Positions 10,881 to 23,300 of a DNA stretch of 64,000 nt are shown here, piece by piece. The notes below the pieces were generated by a model, which searched no databases, was not told where the DNA came from, and worked only from the letters and a program-made list of their open reading frames with translations. A program made the translations under genes and the position numbers. This DNA is from Stachybotrys elegans. Its lineage: Eukaryota; Ascomycota; Sordariomycetes; Hypocreales; Stachybotryaceae. Position 1 is the first letter of the stretch; each line of letters opens with the position of its first letter. The stretch is from contig JAGPNK010000005.1 in the NCBI GenBank assembly GCA_020746835.1, positions 496,001-560,000 of the forward strand, written 5' to 3'.

Positions 10881-12598
10881 TTTGGAGACTAGGAAAGGGG
10901 TGTATTGAATTTAGCTATATGGCTTATCTCGATCAAAATTTCTTATCCTCCCACGATTTCCAAATTTCGAGCATGGCAAGCAGTATTTTGTGTTGTCTCT
11001 AGTTTAATTATGAGGTCCGATTTTCCGTTTTGAGCCTACGCAGATATGCCCAACTCTTCGCCCGTCAACCTACCCATACGATGGACTGATCACTCACACT
11101 AGGAATTCCTACAACCAACTAGCTTTTTGCTTCTTCTCAATCATCAGTCTATTCTTGGAAAATACATTAATATAGAGAAAGGTCGCTTTTCTCTTGTTGA
11201 AAGCGATTGGCCAAATATTGAATACTACAGCCTTGCCCCCTGTTGCCCATCACCAAGCTCATGTTCCTCCATCAGACTAGCCTAAGATGCATTTGAGAAT
11301 TCCATTCATTATTGTTCCTTCTTGCTGTACATGTAGTCCTCAGAAGTATACCCCTAGTTTTCTAATTTAAAAATGATTAGTCAAACAATATGAGAGTATT
11401 CACACAATGTACAGGCACACCCCATTTCGGATACTTTGCAAGTTCATCCCAGTTTTCTTCTGCCCACAGTTGGCCGGCTCTCTTCGAGGTGCCTCCCGGA
11501 AGACAGGTCTAATGCTCAGCGCCTCCGGCATTAGTATGCCATCTTGTTTGGCTCAACAGCTATCACGCAATCCTCGTCGGCTATGTGCTCAATGCTTCTA
11601 GTCTCGTATTCGTTAATATGTGAACAATCTTGGAATTCCTCATCAACGGGAAGGGTTTGAAATATCTTCTCGTCTTCTCCTCGGCCGGCTCAGCTTTTAT
11701 CACCGGTGCGGCTTACCCCCCACATCTGGTCAGATGTCAGCTGTTGGTTAACACTTGAGGAAGCATACAGAGTCATCAGGCCCATGCGTCATTGACTAGA
11801 ACCTCTAACCGATCTTCTTGCAAACTCCCAGAGAGTTCATGTTAAGCTTAAACTCGTGCCAACTTTCGTAGGGATAGAATGCCTTACATGCTATGACTGG
11901 GTTTAAACCTCAGAATCGCCATCTGTAGCTTCCAAATCAATAAATATTAAGAGCTGACAGGCGTTACCAGGGTTGTAATGACGCCTTCTAGATGAACGGG
12001 ACGCATATATAGCTGGGCGTTCTCCGCCATATTGCAGGCCGAAGCACATTTGGTGCTTGAGGAGGCACAGTTGCCAATCTGATTCATATTATTGATGCCT
12101 GTGAGTTCAGAGATTTGGGTTCAAGTCTGCCAAGCCTCTCCGGTAGGTCCGCCCCTCACGAACTCGCATTGTCGCCAATGCTGCCAACCCCGGCTCATGC
12201 AAAACCGATGGTCTTACGATGACAGCAACGAGGCTGATCTGGTGCCCAGTTTAATAGCGAATGCCGAGCCTTGGACTTCCCAGCCCCATAACGCGGGGTA
12301 GGGGATGCCGTTTACCGCTGCCGGAAACAAGCCGAATGGAATCCTCATCCTTGATTAAGAAGGTCGTTATGAACATCACCGTGATCAAGTCCGCGCGGTA
12401 ACTTCCGATGCCGGAAGACCTGGGCAAATTGCCGTGGAGCTAGCCGGGTTGAAATGGAGCAGATGGCGCAATACGTCAGTCTCCTCTTCTCTTCTCTTCT
12501 CTTGTTTCTTGTTTCTTGTTTCTAACCCAGTTGTCGCAGTCCAGGTTCGCTTCTTGTGTCTAGACGTTTATGATTTTGGTCTGTACAACAAGGCCACG
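10881..12598. other. intergenic region
   Basis: About 1.7 kb with no supported gene. It contains a pyrimidine microsatellite (CTTCT/TTGTTTC repeats, about 12481-12527) just upstream of the esterase start, probably in its 5' leader. An in-frame extension to 12434 exists, but it is low complexity and not convincing protein. Confidence 0.5.
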
Positions 12599-14296
12599 AT
12601 GGGAATCATGTCTCGCTCAGCTAGGCTTCTTCAGGCCCTGCTCTCGACTTCTCAGATAGCCATTGCTCACACCAGCTACATCTATAACCCCGTGGCCCTC
12701 GAGGGCTACGGCAAGTTCGGAGGCACCGTTCTCAATCAGTCGCTCAGTGGCCGCGACCTTCCCCAGGCCGTTGACGCATGGCTAGGAATTGACTACTCTA
12801 CGCAGCCCACGGGTGATGGCCGCTTCGCCCCCGTGACCTGGCCGGAGCCCTTTGAGGGCATTAAACTAGCCAATGAGTTTGGAAACTCCTGCGTTCAGGA
12901 TGTACTCAATATTCCCGCAGAGTTTCAGGACGAGGCTTGTCTCAACTTCAACGTCTTCCGAACCCCGGGCATCCCGCTTGACCAGAAGCTGCCCGTGCTC
13001 GTGTGGATTCATGGAGGAGCCTTCTATACCGGCAGCTATAGAAGCTTCGATGGCGCATCTTTTGCTGCTTACTCCAAGGAACCCATTGTTGTGGTCAATT
13101 TCCATTACCGCGTCAACTCTCTCGGCTTCCTGCCTTCTGCTCTTTTCCACGAGGAAGGTCTGGAAAACCTGGGCATCCGCGACCAGCGGCTCTTCTTGGA
13201 GTTTGTCCACAAGCACATTGGCGCATTTGGAGGCGACCCCGATGCCGTCACCATTGGTGGACGATCAGCCGGTGCTCACTCTGTGGGCATACACGTCTTC
13301 CACAACTACGCATCCGATGAGGGCGAGGAGCCGCTATTTGCTGGTGCAATCCATCAGTCCGGCTCCGTTACGTCTCGCGCTTTCCCCAACTCTACATACC
13401 CGCTGTATAAAACTCAATTTGATAGATATGTGACATTCCTTGGATGTGACAGCATTGAGGACAATGCCGAGGCTCTGGCTTGCCTTCGCTCCGCCGATAT
13501 CGACCAAATTCGCTATATCAGCACGGAAATCTACAACGAGTATAATCCCTATGTTACCTGGCCATTCCAGCCTGTTCATAACGGACCACTCTTTGAGAAG
13601 CCAGGTTCTGAGGCTGGCGTTGACGGTGATTTCTTCAATGTCCGCGTCATCTCATCTACAGTCTCGGATGAGGGCAAGTTGTACCTCCCTGGCGACTTGA
13701 AGACCAACGAGGAGTTCGTGGGATACATACACAACGGCTCTCCTGGACTGACTGAGGAGGACCTGGCGCTTCTTGAGGAGCTCTATCCCGATCCTGCGAC
13801 AGACCCCGAATCTCCTTATGCCAACTCCCCCAACAGCACCCAATATAATAGGCTGTCTGCAGCATGGAGTGACTATGGATACATTTGCCCTGGCCAGGAA
13901 ACTGCTTATCGCATGGCCACCGATGGGGCCCCGACGTGGAAGCTCCGGTTCAACACGAACAATCGATCCCCTGCCTGGCAAGGAATACCCCACACCTCGG
14001 ATACGCGATACACTTGGAGCGACCCGGGCACCGAGTTCCCGGAGATCTCCTCCATCTACCACGCATACCTTGCCAGTTTTGTCGTCGCTGGCGACCCAAA
14101 CACACATCGGTTCCCCGGAAGCCCCGAGTGGCCCATGTACGAGCCAACGGGTTATGGTCTTGACTCTGAGCCAGCGAAGCAGCTTGTGGTTCAGCCTGAG
14201 TCGTCGGGCGGAGTCAAGGTGGAGGACGACGGGATTCGTCGTGAGCAGTGTCTTTACTGGAGGGATGTGGATAGGGCCTCGCGCCTAAACAAATAA
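12599..14296 (+). CDS. type-B carboxylesterase / lipase
   Basis: Alpha/beta-hydrolase of the carboxylesterase-B family, 565 residues from the Met at 12599. The frame is open further upstream to 12434, but that stretch is repetitive leader and the chosen Met begins a hydrophobic, signal-like N terminus (SARLLQALLSTSQIAIAHT). The oxyanion loop VLVWIHGGAFYTG and the nucleophile elbow GGRSAGA (Ser223) are intact. His465 in GIPHTSD is the likely catalytic His, and an acidic residue near 404 (DPESPY) may complete the triad. Three sequons and Cys pairs suit secretion. Such enzymes cleave carboxylic esters; the substrate cannot be read from sequence. It lies 366 bases upstream of the GMC oxidoreductase on the same strand, possibly co-regulated, but no shared motif was found. 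Confidence 0.9.
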   Translation: MGIMSRSARLLQALLSTSQIAIAHTSYIYNPVALEGYGKFGGTVLNQSLSGRDLPQAVDAWLGIDYSTQPTGDGRFAPVTWPEPFEGIKLANEFGNSCVQDVLNIPAEFQDEACLNFNVFRTPGIPLDQKLPVLVWIHGGAFYTGSYRSFDGASFAAYSKEPIVVVNFHYRVNSLGFLPSALFHEEGLENLGIRDQRLFLEFVHKHIGAFGGDPDAVTIGGRSAGAHSVGIHVFHNYASDEGEEPLFAGAIHQSGSVTSRAFPNSTYPLYKTQFDRYVTFLGCDSIEDNAEALACLRSADIDQIRYISTEIYNEYNPYVTWPFQPVHNGPLFEKPGSEAGVDGDFFNVRVISSTVSDEGKLYLPGDLKTNEEFVGYIHNGSPGLTEEDLALLEELYPDPATDPESPYANSPNSTQYNRLSAAWSDYGYICPGQETAYRMATDGAPTWKLRFNTNNRSPAWQGIPHTSDTRYTWSDPGTEFPEISSIYHAYLASFVVAGDPNTHRFPGSPEWPMYEPTGYGLDSEPAKQLVVQPESSGGVKVEDDGIRREQCLYWRDVDRASRLNK

Positions 14297-14662
14297 GCAC
14301 AGATTACTCCGTAGGTAGGCATCAATCACTGAACTTTTGTTTATCAGATACTTTGGGAAAGAACCGAAGATTACGGGGAGACGGCATGCGGTCAACTGCG
14401 GGGGGATGCGCGCTCATTGCCTCAAAGCAAACAAGGTTACACTGTATTTTGTGTCAGCAAGATGCTGGTTGGCTAGTTCAAACACCCTGGAGTAATATCG
14501 GTACCAGCCAAAAGAGTATCTTGCCGTCTTACATCTTGATTTGGCTGAGGGGAACACAGCATGTCAGATTTAGGCACCTTGGCGTGAAATATATATCGTT
14601 TTCATTCTTCGCTCCCCCCTACCCTGCTTGTGTCCAAAGTCACTCAAACTTGATTCACAAAT

Positions 14663-16617
14663 ATGGCCATCTTCAATACTTTGCCCGACAACCTTGGAGA
14701 GGTTGATATTATCGTGGCTGGCGGCAAGTACAGTCTCCATAGTATCCCTCCACTGTCTAACCGTTGAGCAGGCGGAACTGCCGGTTGCGTAATTGCCACT
14801 CGTCTAGCAGAGGCAGACCCCAGCCTTACGATTCTCGTCGTAGAGCGTGGCACCAACAATGATTCGCCCACCGTTACCTACCCTATGCTGTTCCTGAGCC
14901 ACATAATGCCAGGCTCCCCGACTGCCCTATGGTACCCAGCTGGGCCGGAGGAGCAGCTGGGCGGTAGATCTATTCCTGTGTCAACGGGAGGCATCCTCGG
15001 CGGCGGCTCCTCTATAAACATGATGACATATAGCCGAGGTCAGCGCTCTGACTTTGATGCATGGAATATGCCAGGATGGTCCGCAGATGGCATGATTCCC
15101 TATATGAAAAAGGTGCCCGATCTGATTTGAAGCTCCGCCCAAAGTATGGTTCTCCTAACAAATGCCTCAGTTTGAGACCTACAACGGTCCTGGAACACCG
15201 GAGACCCACGGCTACGATGGCCCTGTGCAGGTCAGCCGCGGACGCTTTATCAACAAGAGTTTTGAAGATAAAGTGATCGCTGCAGCGGCTGAGGTTGGAT
15301 ATCCAGAGGTCCAGGATGCGCAGAGTATGGACTCGATCAACGTGTTCGAACGCGTCCATCGCTACGTCTCAAAAGACGGTAAGCGACAAGATGCTGCGAC
15401 GTGCTACCTTCACCCGCTGCTACAAAGCGGCAAGTGTCCCAACCTCCACGTGCTTTTGGAAACCCAGGTTGTTCGTGTCCTTTTTGATGAGACCAAGAGG
15501 GCTTCTGGGGTTGAGATTCGGCCAACACCCGAATTTCAGGGCAAGGATGGCCTCATCAAAACGGTCAGCGCAAGAAAGTTGGTCATCGTCTCGGCCGGCG
15601 CCGTCGCAACACCAGCTCTCCTGGAGAGGTCCGGGGTGGGGAGTCGCGACATTCTGGAAAAGGCTGGTGTGAAAGTCGTTGCTGATAACAAAGGTGTCGG
15701 AATGGAATACCACGACCATGTGTTGGCTCTGGCATCGTATTATTCCAGCCTAGAGCCCAGTGAGACTCTTGACAGCTTGAGCGGCGGGCGTCTTAACGTG
15801 CCAGAGCTGATGGAAAAGAGCGACCCAGTCCTCGACTGGACCGTCCAAGATACGACCAGCAAGCTTCGACCGACGGACGCAGAGGTAGAGATGTTAGGCG
15901 AGGACTTTAAGAAGGCGTGGGATCAGCACTTCAAGGACATTCCCACGAAGCCAGTTGTTGCCATTACCTCCATAGCTGGGTAAGTCAGACTTGAAGAGGT
16001 GGTAACAGCATTACTGACAAATGACTAGCTGGCCTGGCAATCCCGCTGATGTTCCTGTTGGGCAATACATCTCGACGACGTCCTTCACCACCCATCCTTA
16101 CTCCTACGGCCATGTTCATATTACTGGACCGAGCTTAGACGATCCACTGGACTTCCATACTGGAATCTTCAAGAACCCACTGGACTGCAAGTGCCTCATG
16201 TGGGCGTTCAAGAAGCAGCGAGAGATTATCCGTCGTCTGGACTGCTACCGTGGTGAGCTTGAGATCGCCCATCCCGTCTACTCTGAAATTTCCAACGCAC
16301 GCAGCATCAAGCTCGACGCGCCTCTCCCCAGACCTGTCAAGGACATTGAGTACACGGCCGAGGACGATGCCGTGCTGGAAGCCTGGCTGTACAAGACTGT
16401 GGCCAATGCATGGCATTCTATCGGGACGTGCAAGATGGCGCCGGAGGATAAGGGCGGCGCCGTGGATGGCTCTTTGAATGTGTATGGAGTTTCTGGCTTG
16501 AAGCTGGCTGATCTGAGTATTGCTCCTGGAAACATCAGTGCCAACACGGCCAACACGGCTTTCGCCGTTGGAGAAAAGGCCGCGGCTATCTTCATAGCAG
16601 AGCTTGGCTTGGAATAA
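14663..16617 (+). CDS. GMC-family oxidoreductase, alcohol-oxidase-like
   Basis: Four exons: 14663-14723, 14772-15112, 15171-15979, 16029-16617; phases agree and give 599 residues. The FAD-binding DIIVAGGGTAGC is made only by splicing intron 1, which is a GC-AG intron (donor GCAAGT at 14724). Intron 2 has a weak donor (GTGCCC) but a good CTAAC branch and CAG end. The protein has the GMC segment GGILGGGSSINMM, then RGQRSDFDAWN and the C-terminal WHSIGTCKMAP (catalytic His) and NTANTAF (catalytic Asn). The spacing and motifs are closest to fungal alcohol (methanol) oxidases, which oxidise short primary alcohols with O2 to give aldehyde and H2O2. The C terminus (ELGLE) is not an obvious peroxisomal PTS1, so the compartment is uncertain. 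Other GMC activities (aryl-alcohol oxidase) are possible but less like this sequence. Confidence 0.9.
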
Positions 16618-19168
16618 CCATTGATAGGGCATTTGCTCTACATAGTTAGTTGCTGGAGGTACTTGAGAAGGTTTAGATGTAAGTCGTTCCAGATAGATGC
16701 CGAAGACTTGGTCAACAAGTAGTTGTTTCTACTCACAGGCTCAATAATTTTCATGGCATCCGCAAAGAGCCAGAATCTCGTTTTACTTCCTCTACATCTA
16801 CACTTCTGGCGTAGTGACATGTAATGGCAAGCTATGGGTGTACGGAGGTGCGTTGCCACCCTATGTAACGGGGCCTGAGCCCACGTGCGGGCAGAGATAT
16901 TGAATCTAAACGCTCCCAGTGGTTTATGGTTTGGCAGTGGAAACCAAAAGATGAACCTCTCTCCGCCGGACCAAGTGGATCATCTTTAAGGCTATACCTA
17001 GCCAAGGCTTGTGTTACGTGCTTGAATAAAGATAGCTTGTATTCTGATGAGGTCGATTAGCCCTGGTTAGCCCTGATTAGCAACAGCAAGAATTGAAAAC
17101 TTGTGAGGCCAGGAGAGAAGAGAAACGGGCTGCACCAGATAAGATTTACCCAACGAAACAAACAAAAAGATGATCCAACAGGCAAAAACATACAACAGCC
17201 GGTGTTCGCTGGTCGTCACCGACCCAACTACTAATCTGCCCCTTATCAGTTTGACTAGGGGGGAGCGGACGGGACCCCGTATTTTCTGATAGGTATGGTC
17301 GTATGTACAAGGGGAGAAACAAGAACGGCTTATGAGGACCGTTTCTGCCTTTGCCCTCTGGCTTTCACCAACGGGTATCTGCGCAGCAGCTACTTACTGC
17401 AGCTCGCCTACCCTTTCTATCCAACAAACGGGGCTGTAAGAACGCTGCGGTATAGGATTCGTTAGCCTTTTGCAATCATTTAGAAATGTCTGAATAGTAG
17501 CCAATCCTGTCGTGTTGGACAGCAGAGCCTCACCTCGCTTCTTGCCGAGCTACCCTAGAGCCTACACCAAGCCTCGCAACTCCAATTCCTATCACCGCAG
17601 AAGTTAAATGAGACTTTAGGGATGGACCTGAATGTCAATTCGGGTTGTTTTCATACCCTATGGTTTAATTGGAGTCGGACCTGATACAGCTGAAAAGTTG
17701 CGTGGTGAAAGATGGACCAGGACAACGCAGCCTTTTCATGCACCGACTGGGGCTCGGTATTTGGGCATCACGACATCAGCGATTGTGTCCATGTCAGCCG
17801 AGCCATAAACTCGAATTCATTGATAACTACCTCTGTTTACCAATCCATCTCAATATTGAGACTGTCAAGTAGGCGCATCAGCCACATAATATGACTTGCA
17901 TCGATGTCCCGAAGGCCAACGTTCCTAGCACGTAGGATGAACTCCCAACGTATCTAGAAGGCTGCTAGAGCCGGCAGATACCAAGATCAGGTTGCGAAGC
18001 ATGGCCTAATCGTCGCACGTGTCGGACGCGACGGGAAGCATGTCAAACCCAATTACTCTGGCACCTTGTCACCTCAACGCCATATATCTATGGGACGCAT
18101 CCATCGTGGGTTCGGTAGGTTCCGTCTAGGCATCGCGGGGAAGAAGCACGTGTGTTCTTGGCGAGTGGTTGAGCTGACACGAACCGATACCCCAACCCGG
18201 TAACGTGCGCGCAGCCCAGTTTGTAAACAAACAGAGAAGGCTGCTGACGAAGAGTCAGACTGGACAAATGGCTGCGCGGAGCTGAAGGGGCACCGAGAGT
18301 GCCGAAAAGGCGATGCGTGTTATGGACACTACGGATACCGGCAGCGCATCGCTCCAGTGCAAGTTGCCCGAGGCAGCAAGATGGGGGAAAAGGAGGAACA
18401 GGCCTGCAGTGCGACGGTGGACAGGATGATGGCTACTACCTGTGCGAGGGTACGAAAGTCGAAGAGGCGGGCTCATGGACCACGATGAGAGATAGCCATC
18501 ATGTAAGACAGGTTTCGCATGAAACTCCGAGGAGATAAGAGTAGGCGGTCTTTGTCTGACCTGTGTGACCAGCGCATCATACACATGGATCGGCGGGGAG
18601 GTCTGATCGACACTCCGCATCGTGGATGGGGGAGGGAATGGGGGCGTTGCGCCGCACTTGCTAGCTGACGAGGCCGGCATTTCTCCTTGGAGGGGCGGGA
18701 GCTGCACCTCAGCTTACCTCGCTGACCTCTCATGCCGTACGAGTGTCACCTGTCAGAAGTATACTGGCGGTGCCACGAGGCTTGGCCTCCATGCCGCACA
18801 CAACGGCCGAGTGGCTACGTCACCCAAGGCAACGAGGGGGAGAGAGGCTGTCTCACATGAAAATTACATTCCAAGATTGGTGAGCTAGGTATGTTTTTTG
18901 TTGATAATGACAACGGAAATGGATACGAATCGCTTCCATTGTGTACAATGATGATAGCATGACGAAACAACCTCTCTGCGCCTGATCTCTATTCCCAAAA
19001 AACCAGTAGTAACCACGTTCGAACATGTCCAGGGCCGTATATAGTCAAGATTGCGAGATTTCATGCCGTCCCCGCCGCCCTAGGGATATAACATTACAGA
19101 TGCCGCATTATAAGGTTCTATGTGAGGGGTGAAAAAGGAAAAAAAAAAGTTGATCGAATTGGCCGGAT
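16618..19168. other. intergenic region, convergent between GMC oxidase and GH12
   Basis: About 2.5 kb between two convergent genes. No long open frame on either strand and no tRNA-like structure were seen. A short direct repeat of TTAGCCCTG occurs near 17057. Nothing else is supported. Confidence 0.5.
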
Positions 19169-20318
19169 TTAGCTGTCGGCCAGCTGTAGGTCGATGGCCA
19201 GGTTAGAGGCGTGGAACGTGAGGGCGGAGTCGGTGGTGGCGTAGGCTTCTGTGCCGACACTGATGTAGCCGATATAGTCGGTGCTTGAGGGGAAGCCGGC
19301 GCGGTCCATGGAAAGCAGCTCGTCGACGAGGACAAAGATGTCGCCGTTGAAACGCTCTTTGGGCTCCTCGGCAACCCAGGTAAGCACGCGCTGTCCGTAT
19401 TGGTTCTCGCCATTGTAAAGGGAGCTGTGAAGGAAATATTAGTAATGAACAAGGGAGATGGTTGAGGCAAAAATGCATACAAAACGACATCGTCGAGGGT
19501 CTTATTGGCCACACTGCCAACGCCAAGGCTCTCCTCACCGACGGCGAGGGTATATTGACCAAATCTGGCGAACCAGACCATGATTTCGGTCGAGGCGCGG
19601 GTAGTGTTGCTGGAACGGTCGCGCTCACTGTCAAGGAAGATATCGAGGGCGACGTTCGTGGAGATGGTGTGCTCCTCGATTTCGCTGGCAGAGAAGGAGG
19701 TGCCAGGGTCGCCAGTAACGTTGCCAACAGCATAGGACCATTCGAGGTCGACACCGATGCCCCTGATATCGCTGATACGGGCGGGCAGGGACGGGACGGC
19801 GAGCAGAGCGTTGGGGAATGCGTGGACAGCTTGATCATCGTATCGGTAGTTCCACGTAACGGACCATTCCGGAGCAGTGTGCCTGGTGGCGTACGTCTCG
19901 TTGTTGAAAGTGGTATACTGGATGATGTTAGAGAGGGCCTAAACCGAGGCTGCATAGCGGGTGACGTACGTTTAAGCAGATGTTGCCGGGGTCGCCCACA
20001 GTCCAACCCCAGGGGTTCGGGTTCACTATCGCAGGTCAGCATGTGATGGCAGGATGTGCTAGCTGGGCTGAACGTACGGGTGTAGTGGTCTCCTTGAGAG
20101 AGAGGGGATACACCGACGTTCTGGTTGCAAAGAGGGTCTTGTTTGGTGACGCTGTTATCGCGAAGAGGGCCCCTTCCAGGGCCATTGCCGCTGCCAAAGC
20201 CAGGGTCACCTTCAAAGAGAGGGCTTTCGCGCGAGGCCTGCAGACCGAGCAGGACACCCAAGGTGGTGCCGATGGGGATGGCGAGGAGGACAAAGTTGAG
20301 AAGCCAAAGGGCGCCCAT
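19169..20318 (-). CDS. glycoside hydrolase family 12 (endoglucanase/xyloglucanase type), membrane-anchored
   Basis: Four exons: 20318-20078, 20025-19970, 19917-19481, 19424-19169; phases agree and give 329 residues. An in-frame stop lies about 36 bases upstream of this ATG, fixing the start. The N terminus (GALWLLNFVLLAIPIGTTLGVLLGL) is a long hydrophobic segment without a clear cleavage site, so the enzyme may be a type II membrane protein. A Gly/Pro/Ser-rich stalk follows. The catalytic domain has LNPNPWGWT, TEIMVWFARFG (nucleophile Glu in the GH12 ELMIW position) and ISVGTEAY (the acid/base Glu position). GH12 enzymes cut beta-1,4-glucan or xyloglucan with retention. The family is usually secreted with a short signal peptide; the anchor is the odd feature. 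Intron 3 (19480-19425) has a CTAAT branch site. Confidence 0.9.
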
Positions 20319-23300
20319 GATAGGCGAGGATTCAGAGGATATCTCAAGCAGAGGTTACAGGCGAGGAGGAATGTGGGAGGAGGGGAGCGAGAGCGAGGGA
20401 TGACGAAGCCAAGAAAGCGAAAGCGATGGTGAGAGGCCAAGGAGGAGCCAAGAAAGAAAAGAAGGAAGAATTAGAAAAGAAAACGGAAGCCGGGGTTAAC
20501 GAGCGACGAGACAAGACGATGCTCAAGATGCAGGCGATGGAGAGGAGAGGGAGAGGGAGAGGGTGAGGTGAGGAAGTGAAGATGACGATGGTGCTGCAAG
20601 GGATGGGATGGGACGAGATGGTATGGTGGAGTACGGCAGCGAGAGGCAGGGCAAGGGGACCTGAGGAAAATTACCAAGGCATTGAGTGGACAGACAGACA
20701 ATGCGAGGCAACGCAAGGCAGGCTATGAGGTGGTAGCAGTGAGTGTTAGCGGATTTGGAGTTTAGGTGCCGAGGTGCTCAATGCAAGCAAGAGTCAGGGC
20801 AGAGTCAGTCCAATGGCGACTCAAGTCTGGATACGGCTTAACACGAGTGGACGGATGTGTCAGAAAAAGAGCGGGAGAGGAAAAAAAAGCAACTGCCCCA
20901 AACTGAAGCGAATGGATGGAGGACAATACGAGATGAGACAGATGCGTCAAAAGGTGGGAGAGAGAGAGAGAGCGAAGCCAGAAATGGCCGGGGGCGGTAG
21001 CGCGTGACAGGAGGCGGCCAACGGGATTGACCGAAAGAGGCCAGGGGGAGACCAAGAAAAGAAAAGACTAGAGAGCATGAACCAGTGTCCAGACAAGGGT
21101 GGGTAAGAGGAGGGGGGTGTAAGGTGTACATAAGGAAGGCTGTGTGTCTGGCAGACAAAGAGATAGGACAGGATTGGACGGGCGGGAGTGGGCATGGCGA
21201 GTCGTTGGGGGACCCAGTGAGTGAAATTACCATCAGACTGAGTTTTCTTCCATTTGCCGTTCGAGAAGACGCTCGTAATTAGGTACCTAGTTGCCGCTAT
21301 GCACGGCTAAGTGGTGCCTAGCCTGCCGAGTACGAACTACAAAGGAGCGCGAGATGGCTATGCCATGATGATGAAGATGAATGGCAATTCTTGCATGCGA
21401 CACGCCTTTCCCCGCCGGAGAGAGAAAAGTGAGGAGTGTAGGTCCCAGCGCACTGGGATGAAAATCAAGCATTCGATGGGCAGCCAGCCAAGCAATACCC
21501 AGCCCAGACAAGCATCAGACCCAAGACAGAGTTCCCTCCCCCTGTATCTACGTGGTAGGCAGGCGCTTCAGAGCCAGCGTGTGGCTGGCTGGTTGGCGGG
21601 TTCAGTGCTGGGTGGGCCAATTCACCCACTGCACTCTCCGGACCAGGCAAACGAAGGTCAGCGATACGACAGGCTACAGGCTACAGGTACGGAGCTGCGC
21701 CGAGATAAGCGGCTCTGGCGGGCGAGAGGCGGCCCCTGCTTGGCCATCACATCATACTTCCCCATGCAGTCTAAACCTGGCGGGCGCCTTGCAAATACGA
21801 GCTCTGCTAACCCTCCCCCTCGCCCCTATTGAACTTGCCTTGGAAGGAACCATGCTGGCCTTAAATTCTGCTGCATGCCTCGGGCAATCCACAGAGCCTC
21901 CACCGCATATATGGGAAAAGGAAGAGCAGAGTATCCGTAGATTGTCTCTCGATCGATGACCGGGAAGAAGCGTGGCAGATCTCAGGGGGATCATTTTTTT
22001 CTCTCTTTCTTTTCCTTTCTTTTCTTTTTCTGATGCAATTTTATGAGGATGTTCTCAAAGGTGTGGACCCTGGAGGGGGATTACAAAAGGGGTGAGATGC
22101 AGCCATCCCACGCAGCGTACAAGGGAGCGCCACAGAAAAACAAGCCTTTTTCTCCTCCCCAAGACACGAGGGAAATACCTGTTCAAGATGCATTTCGTTT
22201 TTCCCCCCATCTGACACGAACCATGGACGCACCCCAAGTGACGTTGCGAGCGAATAACACACGATTCACTCTTCCCACTGCCACATGACCTGAAGCGCAA
22301 CTGGGGCCAGACATGCTGGGGACAGGAACCGCCCAGAAAATGCTTGTCCTCAGCCCACAGAGCCAGCCCACTTCCCACTTCCTTTCCACAATCCACAAAC
22401 CATGTTCTGCCTCAGCGACGACCGCCGATGCATCCGATCTCCTGCTCTCACTTGTTTCTGTCAATGTCAATGCATGCACCTTTCTCCGTCGTCATTGAGC
22501 CCGGACCCCAAAGCCCCAGTCAGACTGCACGCGGCGTGTCTGAAGTTGCCCCCGCCCTCTCTGCCGAAGAACCACCGTTGTCTTCTCTCTGCCTCCATAC
22601 CGAGTACGCAGGAACTGACATTGATACGCGCTAGCTGTCACTGATGCGCCAGGCACACCCGACTGATTTGCAGTCCCGGGCGGACGGGGATTCCACGGCG
22701 CGCCCGCTCCACGTATCAGCTAACAAGAACTGTCCACCTCAGCTAGCCAGCGCGATAGACTGCCCTGGCAAATGGGACCTGGGCTGTGGCGCCAGGGGTC
22801 TCCCTCACCATACACCCCTCGCGATACGAGGCATGATTCGCGTAGGGCCGCCATGATAAGGATGGCAAACCAACACCAGCTGTCGACCTCGGGCGAGCGT
22901 CCGACCTTCCAGTTACAGTGGGGCCCTATCGGATCGGCTCACCTAGATACCCCTGGCCTGTCCGAAGACCGACTGAAGAGTAAGGTAGCGCCGATGCGAC
23001 GTGACAGGAAGACGAGATGCCTGTAGGAGGACCAGCACCCCGGCAGCCTTCTGATAGCGACGCGCGCAGCCAGGTAGCTTCAGTCTGTCGAGATAGGCAG
23101 ATGCTGCGTCGGCAGATGGGCACTTGGCTATCACACTGCACATCTGTCTGTACATAAGCAGGGATGAAGAGGGGGTTAATTAATTGCTGCGTGCGGCGTG
23201 GTCAGCAGAATGCGTCTCACTGCTTTGGGGGTCCCCTGCCTACATACAGCCAACGTACGACTGCATGCAACAAGCCGGCAGTCTCACCAGCACCGGGCAC

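Noticed and set aside
12095..12135. tRNA B-box-like GGTTCAAGTCT
   Set aside because: The flanking bases do not pair into a T-stem and no A-box or acceptor stem is present.
17050..17085. TTAGCCCTG direct repeats, telomere-like
   Set aside because: Only two units and not TTAGGG; internal position with genes on both sides.
20036..20440. 134-codon frame overlapping the GH12 start
   Set aside because: Different frame from the GH12 protein, Pro/Ser-rich, and falls in the pyrimidine-rich leader; an in-frame stop separates it from the GH12 Met.
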